Shown here one piece after another: positions 6,809 through 15,725 of a DNA stretch of 40,420 bases. The stretch is from Paraburkholderia franconis (GTDB lineage Bacteria; Pseudomonadota; Gammaproteobacteria; Burkholderiales; Burkholderiaceae): positions 1 to 40,420 of the forward strand of contig NZ_WHNP01000064.1 of the NCBI RefSeq assembly GCF_009362735.1, in the 5' to 3' direction. The first letter of the stretch is position 1. Every line of letters starts with the position of its first letter. A program made the position numbers and the translations under genes. The notes under the pieces were generated by a model. It ran no database searches. It was given only the letters and a program-made list of their open reading frames with translations, and had not been told where the DNA came from.

Positions 6809-7569
6809 CTACGACTTCAGCCGATAGCCCGTTTTGAAGATCCACGCGATCACGGCAAGAAAGACGCACAGAAAGATCGCCGTCATGCCGAGGCTGATGC
6901 CGACGCTCACGTCCGCGAGCCCGTAGAAGCTCCAGCGAAAGCCGCTCACCAGATAGACGATCGGGTTCAGCAGCGTCACCACTTTCCATCCGGGCGGCAG
7001 CATCGCGACCGAATAGAAGCTGCCGCCAAGGAACGTCAGCGGCGTGATGATGAGCAGCGGCACAAGTTGCAGCTTCTCGAAGTTGTCGGCCCAGATGCCG
7101 ATGATGAACCCGAGCAGACTGAACGTAACGGCCGTCAGCACGAGAAAGAGAACCATCCACAACGGATGCTGGACCTGCAACGGCACGAAGAGGCCCGCCG
7201 TCGCGAGAATGATGAGGCCGAGCACGATCGACTTGGTCGCGGCCGCGCCCACGTAGCTGATGACGATTTCCACATACGACACGGGCGCCGACAACAGTTC
7301 GTAAATCGTGCCCGTAAAGCGCGGGAAATAGATGCCGAACGACGCATTCGAAATGCTCTGCGACAGCAGCGACAACATGATGAGCCCCGGCACGATGAAC
7401 GAGCCGTAGCTGATACCCTCCACTTCGCGGATGCGCGAACCGATCGCCGAGCCGAACACGATGAAATAGAGCGAAGTGGAAATGACGGGCGCGATCACGC
7501 TCTGCATCAGAGTGCGACCCGTGCGGGCCATTTCGAAGCGATAGATCGCGCGGATAGCATGGACGTTCA

Positions 7570-7570
<1 letters not shown>
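6809..7570 (-). CDS. ABC-2 type transporter permease
   Basis: A 253-aa membrane protein with six predicted helices, partner of the ATPase encoded just before it. The family feature is the amphipathic N-terminal segment followed by hydrophobic segments (VIAPVISTSLYFIVFG, VPGLIMLSLLSQSI) and the conserved loop LTFLGGSFYSVAMLPPGW before the last helices, as in YadH-type exporters. ATG at 7570 overlaps the ATPase stop by one base (TGATG) after AGGAGGAG; a GTG at 7573 is an alternative start. Substrate unknown; ABC-2 systems of this type export lipids, drugs or polysaccharides. Confidence 0.88.
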
Positions 7571-8511
<941 letters not shown>

Positions 8512-8596
8512 AGACGCGACGATAGCAGATGCCGCTGCGAAACGCCGTTACTCTGCTCAATCTGCCGCTCTTGCGCGGTAAATCGACGTTGAATTG

Positions 8597-8965
8597 TCAA
8601 ACGACGTCGCTGTCGTGCGCATCTTCCTCGACGACCATGCGCGCTTCGATGCGCACGGCCACGCGCGTCAACGCGGCGCCGAGACATGGCCCGTCGACGC
8701 ACATGCCGTCTTCGAAGCGGAACATCGCGCTGTGATGCGCGCACATCAGATGCTCGGCTTCGTATGTCCAGAACGTGTCGGCTTCGTAGTTGAGCGGTAT
8801 CGAGAAATGCGGGCACACGTTGCGGTATGCCCATACGTCGTCGCCGCGCCGCAGCACGACGATCGCGGGCTTGCCCGCGCGTTCGTCGGCGCCGCTGCAT
8901 GCGATTTCCTTGCCGCCGCCATCGGGAATTTCATCGAGCGGACACAACACCGTGGCCGTCATCAT
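8597..8965 (-). CDS. Rieske [2Fe-2S] ferredoxin (hap operon, HapI position)
   Basis: A 122-aa soluble Rieske protein. Cluster ligands are visible as Cys51-Pro-His53 and Cys75-Ala-His-His78 in CPHFS and MCAHHSAMF. Its ATG at 8965 overlaps the stop of the intradiol dioxygenase (ATGA), so the two are co-translated. In Pseudomonas fluorescens the hap cluster has a [2Fe-2S] ferredoxin gene (hapI) after the intradiol dioxygenase gene; this gene holds the same place but is of Rieske type. Such ferredoxins in aromatic operons can feed oxygenases or re-reduce an oxidised dioxygenase iron. No oxygenase alpha subunit or ferredoxin reductase is nearby, so an iron-reactivation or auxiliary role is inferred. 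Confidence 0.82.
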   Translation of the reverse strand: MMTATVLCPLDEIPDGGGKEIACSGADERAGKPAIVVLRRGDDVWAYRNVCPHFSIPLNYEADTFWTYEAEHLMCAHHSAMFRFEDGMCVDGPCLGAALTRVAVRIEARMVVEEDAHDSDVV

Positions 8966-9867
8966 CGAGCCGTTCCCTGCGAGCGCACCAGCACGAAATC
9001 GCGCTGCACGTCGAAGAACGGGCGAGGCAAGTCCCACTCTTTCGCGTCGGCTGCGCTGTCGTTCTTCACGTAGTCGACGACCAACGAAGCCTTCACGCCG
9101 AACACCGCATCCGATTCGACGTAAGGATCGTCGGAGCTGAAGAGCGCCGTTGTGACGGTCTCGTAGCCCGGCGCCTGAATCAGGAAGTGCACGTGCGCGG
9201 GGCGCATCGGATGACGGCCGACGGCAAGCAGCATCTGCCCGACGGGACCATCCGTCGGAATCGGATACGGCGTCGGCTTGATCGAGCGGAATGCGTATTC
9301 GCCGTTCGGTCCCGAGCGGAAACGGCCGCGCAGATTGCTCTCCGGCTGGTCCGGGTCCTGGCCTTCGTACATGCCGTTGTTGGCCGTCTCCCATACTTCG
9401 ATCAGCGCGTCCGGCACCGGCTTGCCCGTCTCGTCGATCAGCCGGCCGCGAAACAGCGCCGGCTCGCCTTCCGTGCGCGCGATGTTCGCGCCATACGCTT
9501 CGTCGTGCGCGCCTTCGCGGTAGAACGGACCGAGCAGGCTGTTCTCCGTCGCCGCCGACTCCGTCACATCCTGCTTGCGATGTATCGCATCGAGCATGAT
9601 CGACAGGCCCAGCGTGTCCGACAACAGAATGAACTCCTGGCGAATGCCGTCGCACTTCTTGCCTGTGCGCGTGAGAAAGTCGATGCCGCGCCGCCATTCG
9701 TCGCCCGTCAGCTGCACTTCTTCGGCGAACGCGTGAACATGCCGGATCAGCGCTGCCATGATTTCCTTCAGGCGCGCATCGCCGCAACCGGAAAGCGTTG
9801 CCAGCACCGTTTCGGTGACGGGATGAACCGCGCGATCAGCCGCGCGCTGAATGGGTGTCTCGCTCAT
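8962..9867 (-). CDS. hapG: intradiol ring-cleavage dioxygenase, hydroxyquinol 1,2-dioxygenase type
   Basis: A 301-aa Fe(III) dioxygenase that would open hydroxyquinol (1,2,4-trihydroxybenzene) between the two adjacent hydroxyls to give maleylacetate. The four iron ligands are recognisable: Tyr167 (NNGMYEGQD), Tyr201 (TPYPIPTDGPVG), His225 and His227 (RPAHVHFLI). Their spacing fits the known hydroxyquinol enzymes. The N-terminal helical linker domain (residues 1-110) is present. The start is ATG at 9867 with GAGG 5 bases upstream; a longer frame to 9960 runs into the permease gene. It feeds the same intermediate as HapCDE, so HapF serves both branches. A chlorocatechol or catechol substrate is less likely from context. 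Confidence 0.86.
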   Translation of the reverse strand: MSETPIQRAADRAVHPVTETVLATLSGCGDARLKEIMAALIRHVHAFAEEVQLTGDEWRRGIDFLTRTGKKCDGIRQEFILLSDTLGLSIMLDAIHRKQDVTESAATENSLLGPFYREGAHDEAYGANIARTEGEPALFRGRLIDETGKPVPDALIEVWETANNGMYEGQDPDQPESNLRGRFRSGPNGEYAFRSIKPTPYPIPTDGPVGQMLLAVGRHPMRPAHVHFLIQAPGYETVTTALFSSDDPYVESDAVFGVKASLVVDYVKNDSAADAKEWDLPRPFFDVQRDFVLVRSQGTAR

Positions 9868-9874
9868 GATGTCC

Positions 9875-10969
9875 TCACGCTCTATGGGCGTTGGTCGAAT
9901 GCGGATCGAGAGCCTGCGCGATCTCGTCCGGCAGTGGTTGCTGACGCGGCACGGCGGCATCGCGGAACACGACGCGCCGCCCGACGGGAAAGAGCTGCAG
10001 ATGCAGGCGTTGCGACACGTAGCCCCACAGCCCTTGCGGAAAACATATCGTCACGACGATGGCCAGCGCGCCGAGACCGATCAGATACCAGGTGCCATAG
10101 TCCGACAAAAACTTGTTCAGCACAAAGAAAATCAGCGCGCCGACAATCGGCCCTTCGAGCGTGCCGAGCCCGCCGATCAGCACGATGAAGATGCCGAACG
10201 CCGTCCAGTTGACGGAGAACGCCGCATCCGGCGAGATGCGCAGATTGCCGACGAAGTACAGGCCGCCCGCGAGCGCCGCGCCGCACGCGGACACCAGATA
10301 GACGATGAGCCGCGCGCGCTTCACGTCGACGCCCTGGCTGCTCGCCGCCACCGCGTTGTCGCGCATCGCCGTCAGCGCGAGGCCCGCTCGCGAACGCAGA
10401 AACAGATACAGCAGGCCGATCGCCGCCACGACGATCGCAAGCGCGAGCCATAGCGTCAGCGATTCGCGCAGCGCGCGCGGAATGCCGCGCAGCGCAATGA
10501 GGCTCGTGCCCGAGCCGCCGCCGAGCGCGCTGATATTCGCAAACGTGAGCCTGAATACCTCCGCGATTACCCATGTGCCGATCGCGAAGTAGCCGCCTTC
10601 AAGACGAAACGCGATCATCGAAACGGGCACGGCGATCACCGTCGCGATCAGCGCGCCGAGCGGCACCGCGAGAAACGGCGACACGCCGCAGTAGTTTGCG
10701 AGCACGAGCATTGCATAGCCGCCCAGGCCGAAGAACGCCTGCTGCCCGATCGACACCATGCCGCCATAGCCCGCGAGCAGATTCCACATCATCGCGAACA
10801 CGAGATACGCGGCGAGCTGCACGAAATCGTGCAACGCTTCGCGCCCCGCCCACCAAGGCGCGCTCGCGGCCGCAACGGCGAATGCCAGCAACGCGAACAG
10901 CGTCACCTTGCTCGCGCGCGTCGCGCGATGGACTTCGAATGCGCGCGCCTGATTCAGATGCATCGTCAT
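9875..10969 (-). CDS. livM: branched-chain amino acid/aromatic ABC transporter permease LivM-type
   Basis: A 364-aa inner-membrane permease with the LivM marks WNLLAGYGGMVSIGQQAFFGLGGYA, GGYFAIGTWVIAEVFR and FIVLIGGLGTLEGPIVGA. A C-terminal tail of about 40 mostly polar residues follows the last helix and is longer than usual. The start is ATG at 10969 with AGGG 6 bases before. It is the last of the five importer genes and lies 7 bases before hapG. In this operon the importer probably takes up an aromatic compound rather than an amino acid. Confidence 0.9.
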   Translation of the reverse strand: MTMHLNQARAFEVHRATRASKVTLFALLAFAVAAASAPWWAGREALHDFVQLAAYLVFAMMWNLLAGYGGMVSIGQQAFFGLGGYAMLVLANYCGVSPFLAVPLGALIATVIAVPVSMIAFRLEGGYFAIGTWVIAEVFRLTFANISALGGGSGTSLIALRGIPRALRESLTLWLALAIVVAAIGLLYLFLRSRAGLALTAMRDNAVAASSQGVDVKRARLIVYLVSACGAALAGGLYFVGNLRISPDAAFSVNWTAFGIFIVLIGGLGTLEGPIVGALIFFVLNKFLSDYGTWYLIGLGALAIVVTICFPQGLWGYVSQRLHLQLFPVGRRVVFRDAAVPRQQPLPDEIAQALDPHSTNAHRA

Positions 10970-10979
10970 GACAACCCTC

Positions 10980-11843
10980 TCATGCCGTTTTCGGCAACAG
11001 GCCTTGCGGCCGCACGACCAGCACGCACAGGAACACGATATGGCCGAACCAGATGCCCCAGCCCGGATCGAAGTAAAAGCCGATTTGCTGCGCGATGCCC
11101 AGCGCCATGCCGCCCGCGAACGTGCCCCAGAACGACCCCATGCCGCCGATGATCACGGCCTCGAATGCGAACAGCAGCAACGCGGGACCATCGGTCGGCG
11201 AGACGGCCGTGCGCATCGAATACAACGCCGCCGCCACCGCGATCAGCACGAACGCAATGCCCATCGCGAGCGCGTAAGTGCGCCGGTACGACACGCCCAT
11301 CAGTTGAACGATCTCGCGGTCGTCGGAGGTCGCGCGAAATGCGCGGCCAAGCGGCGTGCGTCCGAAGAGCCACTGCATCGCGAACGCGAGCGCCACCGTC
11401 GCGCCAAGCGTCACGAGCGGCAGATAGCCGGCCGTGATGCCCGCGAACGTCACGCTCTGCGCTTCGAAACTGCCCGTCGCGATCGAGCGCGGATCGGCGG
11501 AGAACAGTTGCTGCAACACGTTCTGAATGACGATCGACAGCCCGAACGTGACGATCAGCGAAGGCAGCGGATCGCGGCTGCTCACGCGGTTGAGCACCGT
11601 GTATTGCACTGCGTATCCCGCGCCGAACGCGATCACGAGCAACAGCACGAGCGACAGCGCGAGCGGCACATGCAGCAGGCTCGTCAGCGCGAACAGCACG
11701 AACACGAGCAGCACGATGAAGTCGCCGTGCGCGGTATTCGTGAGACGCATCACGCCGAACACGAGCGACTGCCCCATCGCGAACAGACCATACAGCGCGC
11801 CGAGCAGCACGCCTTGCATGACGATATTGGCGAGCGTATTCAT
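10980..11843 (-). CDS. livH: branched-chain amino acid/aromatic ABC transporter permease LivH-type
   Basis: A 287-aa permease of the LivH group: GALYGLFAMGQSLVFGVMRLTNTAHGDF near the start, GRAFRATSDDREIVQLMGV in the central loop, and FEAVIIGGMGSFWGTFAGGM near the end. The start is ATG at 11843, overlapping the LivF stop by 4 bases, with GGAG 8 bases before. It forms the membrane channel together with LivM. Confidence 0.9.
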   Translation of the reverse strand: MNTLANIVMQGVLLGALYGLFAMGQSLVFGVMRLTNTAHGDFIVLLVFVLFALTSLLHVPLALSLVLLLVIAFGAGYAVQYTVLNRVSSRDPLPSLIVTFGLSIVIQNVLQQLFSADPRSIATGSFEAQSVTFAGITAGYLPLVTLGATVALAFAMQWLFGRTPLGRAFRATSDDREIVQLMGVSYRRTYALAMGIAFVLIAVAAALYSMRTAVSPTDGPALLLFAFEAVIIGGMGSFWGTFAGGMALGIAQQIGFYFDPGWGIWFGHIVFLCVLVVRPQGLLPKTA

Positions 11844-12547
11844 GCGGCCACTCCGAAATAGGCTTGCGTGATCGCTTCGTCGGAGACATCGGCGGACACG
11901 CCCGAGAGCAACACGCGCCCTTCCTGGAAGCAATAGAAACGCGATGACACGCGCCGCGCGAGCTGCACGTCCTGCTCGACGACGATCGCGCTCATGCCGT
12001 CCGACACGATGTCCGGCAACGCCGCATAAATCTCGCGGACGATCACGGGCGCGAGCCCCAGCGACAGCTCATCGCACATCAGCAGATCGGGATTGCTCAT
12101 CAGCGCGCGGCCGATCGCGACCATCTGCTGCTGCCCGCCCGACAGCGCCGTGGCCGCATGATGCCGCCGCTCGCGCAGCGCCGGAAAGAGCGTGTAGACG
12201 GCTTCGAGATTCCAGCGTCCGGGCCGGCCGCTATACGCGCCGAGCAGCAGGTTCTCCTCGACGGAAAGACTCGCGAACAGCCTGCGCCCTTCCGGCACGA
12301 GCGCAATGCCCTTGCCGACGATGCTCGCCGCCGGCGTGCCGCCGATCGCTTCGCCGCGATAGACGATCTGCTCGCGCTTCGCTTTCGTCAGCCCCGCGAG
12401 CGCTTTCAGAAACGTCGATTTACCCGCGCCGTTCGAGCCGATCAGCGCAACGATTTCGCCAGGCTGCACGTCGATGTCGACGCCGAACAGCGCCTGAAAA
12501 TCGCCGTAGAACGCAGTGAGCCCGTGCGTCTGCAGTAGTGCCGCCAT
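11840..12547 (-). CDS. livF: ABC transporter ATP-binding protein LivF-type
   Basis: A 235-aa ATPase. Walker A is GSNGAGKST, the LivF hallmark is ALVPEGRRLFASLSVEENLLLGAY, the signature is LSGGQQQMVAIGRAL and Walker B is LLMCDELSLGLAP. The start is ATG at 12547 after GGAGG, one base past the LivG stop. It drives uptake with LivG, LivH and LivM. Confidence 0.9.
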   Translation of the reverse strand: MAALLQTHGLTAFYGDFQALFGVDIDVQPGEIVALIGSNGAGKSTFLKALAGLTKAKREQIVYRGEAIGGTPAASIVGKGIALVPEGRRLFASLSVEENLLLGAYSGRPGRWNLEAVYTLFPALRERRHHAATALSGGQQQMVAIGRALMSNPDLLMCDELSLGLAPVIVREIYAALPDIVSDGMSAIVVEQDVQLARRVSSRFYCFQEGRVLLSGVSADVSDEAITQAYFGVAA

Positions 12548-12548
12548 G

Positions 12549-13271
12549 TCACGCCTCCAGTCCGAGATACACGCGCCGCACGTCGGGGTCGTCCATCACG
12601 GCAGCGGGCTGGCCCTCGGCCAGCTTGCGGCCGAAGTTGATGACGAGCAGCCGGTCCGCCACCGCGAGCAGCGCATGCACGACATGCTCGATCCACACGA
12701 TCGTCACGCCGTGCTCCTTCACGCGGCGGATTTCGTCGACGAGTTCATGCGTCTCGCCCTGCGTGAGTCCACCCGCAATCTCGTCGAGCAGCAGCAATTG
12801 CGGCTGCGTCGCGAGCGCGCGAGCGAGTTCGAGCCGCTTGCGATCGAGCAGCGCGAGCGTGCCCGCAAGCTGGTTGGCGCGGCGCTTCAGGCCCGTGCGC
12901 TCCAGCACGTCGACGCACACGTCGCAGGCGGCGCGCTCGTCGAGCGCGCCGCCGAAACGCGCGCCGACCAGCAGGTTCTCGAAAACCGTCATGCCGCCGA
13001 ACGGACGCGGCACCTGATACGAGCGTCCGATGCCCGCCACGCAGCGACGATGCGGCGCGAGATGCCCGACGTCGGCGCCGTCGAATTCGACCGTGCCCTC
13101 ATCGGGCTTCGCGTCGCCGCTGACGAGATTGAACAGCGTCGTCTTGCCCGCGCCGTTCGGCCCGAGAATGCCGTACGTCTCGCCGCGCCCGACTTCGAAG
13201 CTGATCGCGTCCGTCACCGTGAGCGCGCCATAGCGCTTCGATACGTTCGTGAGTCTGAGCAATGCGCTCAT
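12549..13271 (-). CDS. livG: ABC transporter ATP-binding protein LivG-type
   Basis: A 240-aa ATPase with Walker A GPNGAGKTT, Walker B LLLLDEIAGGLTQGE and switch histidine IEHVVHALLAVADR. The usual signature LSxGQ is replaced by LALLDRKRLELARAL, a variant I associate with one clade of this family. The start is ATG at 13271 after AGGAG. It lies 33 bases after the binding-protein gene in the same operon. Confidence 0.88.
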   Translation of the reverse strand: MSALLRLTNVSKRYGALTVTDAISFEVGRGETYGILGPNGAGKTTLFNLVSGDAKPDEGTVEFDGADVGHLAPHRRCVAGIGRSYQVPRPFGGMTVFENLLVGARFGGALDERAACDVCVDVLERTGLKRRANQLAGTLALLDRKRLELARALATQPQLLLLDEIAGGLTQGETHELVDEIRRVKEHGVTIVWIEHVVHALLAVADRLLVINFGRKLAEGQPAAVMDDPDVRRVYLGLEA

Positions 13272-13304
13272 CGCAACTCTCCTCGTGATGCCGCTGATGC
13301 GCTG

Positions 13305-14594
13305 TCACGCGATCAGCCTGAGCGGCCCGCTGACGGGCACGGCAGGCGCAAGCTGGTTGTTGACGATGGCGAGATCGAAGCGATGCTTCTGCCCCTTCAC
13401 CCACTGCCCGCCGACGAGCGGCGTCTTCGCGACGTTCTTCACCGGCCCGTTGCCCCATGCCACGTGACCGACGAGCGTATCGAGCTTCGTCGACGCCACC
13501 GCATCGCGGATCGCTTCGTTCGAGTCGATGTCCTTCGCGCGCTTGAACGAATCGACGGCGATTTCAAAGAGCGCGTGCGCGAAGCCGATCGGCTGCGTCC
13601 ATTGCTTCGACGTGACGCGTTCGTATTCGTCGGCGACCTGGCGCGCGTTCTGCCCCGTCAGCGACGATTTGAACGGATGCGACGGCGACCACCACACTTC
13701 CGTCGACAGCCCTTCGCCGAGATCGCCGAGCGCTTCGATCGACGTCGGAAAGAGCAGCGCCTTGCCGATCGAAATGACCTTGGGTTTCAGGCCCTGCTGA
13801 CGCGCCTGCACGAGAAAGTTCTTCGCGTCGGGCGGAATCACGACGCCCGTCACGATCTGCGCATTCGACTGCCTGAACGCGGAGATCTGCGCGGAGAAGT
13901 CCTGTGTCATGCTCTGAAAGCGGCCCGGGTCTTTCAATGCGAAGCCCTTTTGCGCGAGCACGGGCGGAAAGCCGAGCTTCGCATCGCCCCACGCGTTGCC
14001 GTCGCCGTCGTTCGGAAAGAGGCCGCCGACGCTTTTGTTCGTCTGCACCGACTGCCACATGCCCGTGTACACGGCGATCACGTCTTCGAGGCCCCAGAAG
14101 AAGTGATACGTGTAGCTGAAGCCCTTCTTCGGATCGCCCTTGCGTCCGAAGAACCACGGCTGCCACGGCACCACCGTCGACACGCACGGCATCTCGTTCA
14201 GCTCGCACGCGTCGCTGACGGGGTTCGCCGTTTCGGGCGTGCCCGAGACGAGCATGATGTCGACCTTGTCCTTCAGGATCAGATCGTTCGCCACTTCGCT
14301 CGCGCGATTCGGATTCGACTGACTGTCCTTCACGACGATCGACACGGGGTACGTCTTGCCGCCTATCGTCACGCCGTTCTTCAGCGCGCCCTGCATCTGC
14401 TGGATCGTGAAGCGGTCCGCTTCGCCGAACGGCGCGAGCGGCCCCGTCTGCGGCGACACGTAGCCGATCTTCAGCGTGCGCGCGCCCGCCGCGAACACGA
14501 GCGGCGAGAACATCGGCGCCGCAGCGGCCAGCGCACCGCCCGCGGCGAGGCGCACGAAGCGGCGTCTTCCTCCGTCGATGAGATCTCCATCCAT
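13305..14594 (-). CDS. periplasmic substrate-binding protein of a HAAT-type ABC importer
   Basis: A 429-aa periplasmic-binding-fold protein of the Leu/Ile/Val-binding family. The N-terminus carries a twin-arginine-like signal (RRRFVRLAAGG, residues 10-20) with an Ala-rich core and an exit near FAAGA, residues 34-38. The mature part opens LKIGYVSPQTGPLAPFG, the usual first strand. It is longer than true LivJ (about 370 aa). Paralogues of this size are often found in aromatic-acid operons. It sits between hapF and livG, so its ligand is probably hydroquinone or an aromatic precursor; this is inference from position. The start is ATG at 14594 with GCAGGAG before it. Confidence 0.87.
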   Translation of the reverse strand: MDGDLIDGGRRRFVRLAAGGALAAAAPMFSPLVFAAGARTLKIGYVSPQTGPLAPFGEADRFTIQQMQGALKNGVTIGGKTYPVSIVVKDSQSNPNRASEVANDLILKDKVDIMLVSGTPETANPVSDACELNEMPCVSTVVPWQPWFFGRKGDPKKGFSYTYHFFWGLEDVIAVYTGMWQSVQTNKSVGGLFPNDGDGNAWGDAKLGFPPVLAQKGFALKDPGRFQSMTQDFSAQISAFRQSNAQIVTGVVIPPDAKNFLVQARQQGLKPKVISIGKALLFPTSIEALGDLGEGLSTEVWWSPSHPFKSSLTGQNARQVADEYERVTSKQWTQPIGFAHALFEIAVDSFKRAKDIDSNEAIRDAVASTKLDTLVGHVAWGNGPVKNVAKTPLVGGQWVKGQKHRFDLAIVNNQLAPAVPVSGPLRLIA

Positions 14595-14644
14595 TGCTGT
14601 CTCCTGCTTTTGTACATGTGCTTATCGCTGTATGTATCGCCGCG

Positions 14645-15703
14645 CTATCCGGGCCTGCGCCCTTCGAATGCATCGCGCAGCAACGCGCGAAGCGGCTCGC
14701 GTTCCACCGGGCGCGGATTCCAGTAGGGACTCGTCAAGGCGAGATCCAGCGCGACGTCGATATCCGCCTCCTTGAGGCCGATGTCCTTCAGCGCGGTCGG
14801 CGCTCCGTGATCGCGCGCGAGATCGAATACGGCTTGCGCGGCATCGTCCGCATGCAGAGCGCGCGCGATCCGCTGCATCGCGTGAGGGGCCGCGTCGCGG
14901 TTGTACGCGAGCGCGTGCGGCAAGACGATCGTGTGCGTCTCCGCGTGCGGCAGGTTGAACGTGCCGCCGAGCGTATGGCAGAGCTTGTGATGCAGCGACA
15001 TGCCGACGCTGCCCAGCACCGCGCCGCACAGCCACGCGCCATAGAGACACGCGGCGCGCGCATCGAGATCGTCCGGCTTGCGGATCACGCCCGGCAGCCC
15101 ATCGCCCAACGCGCGGATGCCCTCTTCCGCCATCAGGCTCGTGATGGGATTCGCGTCTTGCGCATAGAGACCCTCGGCGGCGTGCGCGATCGCGTTGATG
15201 CCGCTCGTCAGCGAAAGCGCGGGAGGCAGCGATACGGTCAGCGACGGATCGTAGATCACCGTCTTCGGCAGCACGCGCATGTCGCGGCCCGTCTTCTTCA
15301 CGCCGCCGTCCGTGAGGCCGTAGATCGGCGTCATTTCCGAACCGGCGTAGGTGGTGGGGATCGCGATGATGGGCAGCGCCGTTTCGAGCGCGATCGCCTT
15401 GCCGAGACCCGTCGTCGAGCCGCCGCCGATCGCGATCGCGCAATCGGCGCCGAGTCGCGCCGCGACATTGCGTGCCGCACGCGCGGTTTCGACGGGCACG
15501 TGCATCACGGCTTCCGCGTACACGCCCGCTGCGCGCGGCCCGATGCGCCCGGCAAGCCGCTCGGCCTGTGCGCGCTGTTGCGGCGTCGCGAGCACGAGCG
15601 CGCGTTTCGCGCCGAGCAGTTCGATCTCGCGATCCAGTTGATCCAGGCTGCCCACGCCGAACACGACGCGCGAAGGCAAGCCCTGATAGACGAACGGTTT
15701 CAT
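14645..15703 (-). CDS. hapF: maleylacetate reductase
   Basis: A 352-aa iron-type alcohol dehydrogenase that reduces maleylacetate to beta-ketoadipate with NAD(P)H. Marks: cofactor loop AIGGGSTTGLGKAIA, PTTYAGSEMTPIYGLT, SGINAIAHAAEGLYA, SLHHKLCHTLGGTFNLPHAETH. Length fits the family (about 350 aa). The start is taken at MKPFVYQGLPSRVVFG, ATG at 15703; there is no clear ribosome site, and the frame is open upstream to 15826, so the start is slightly uncertain. It joins both dioxygenase branches and hands the product to the chromosomal beta-ketoadipate route, whose last steps are not in the window. Confidence 0.92.
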   Translation of the reverse strand: MKPFVYQGLPSRVVFGVGSLDQLDREIELLGAKRALVLATPQQRAQAERLAGRIGPRAAGVYAEAVMHVPVETARAARNVAARLGADCAIAIGGGSTTGLGKAIALETALPIIAIPTTYAGSEMTPIYGLTDGGVKKTGRDMRVLPKTVIYDPSLTVSLPPALSLTSGINAIAHAAEGLYAQDANPITSLMAEEGIRALGDGLPGVIRKPDDLDARAACLYGAWLCGAVLGSVGMSLHHKLCHTLGGTFNLPHAETHTIVLPHALAYNRDAAPHAMQRIARALHADDAAQAVFDLARDHGAPTALKDIGLKEADIDVALDLALTSPYWNPRPVEREPLRALLRDAFEGRRPG

Positions 15704-15725
15704 GGCGTGTGCGTGCAAATGCGCT

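Noticed and set aside
12516..14726. 736-codon plus-strand open frame over livG and the binding protein
   Set aside because: Antisense shadow: Arg/His/Ala-rich, no motif, while the minus strand holds well-marked importer genes.
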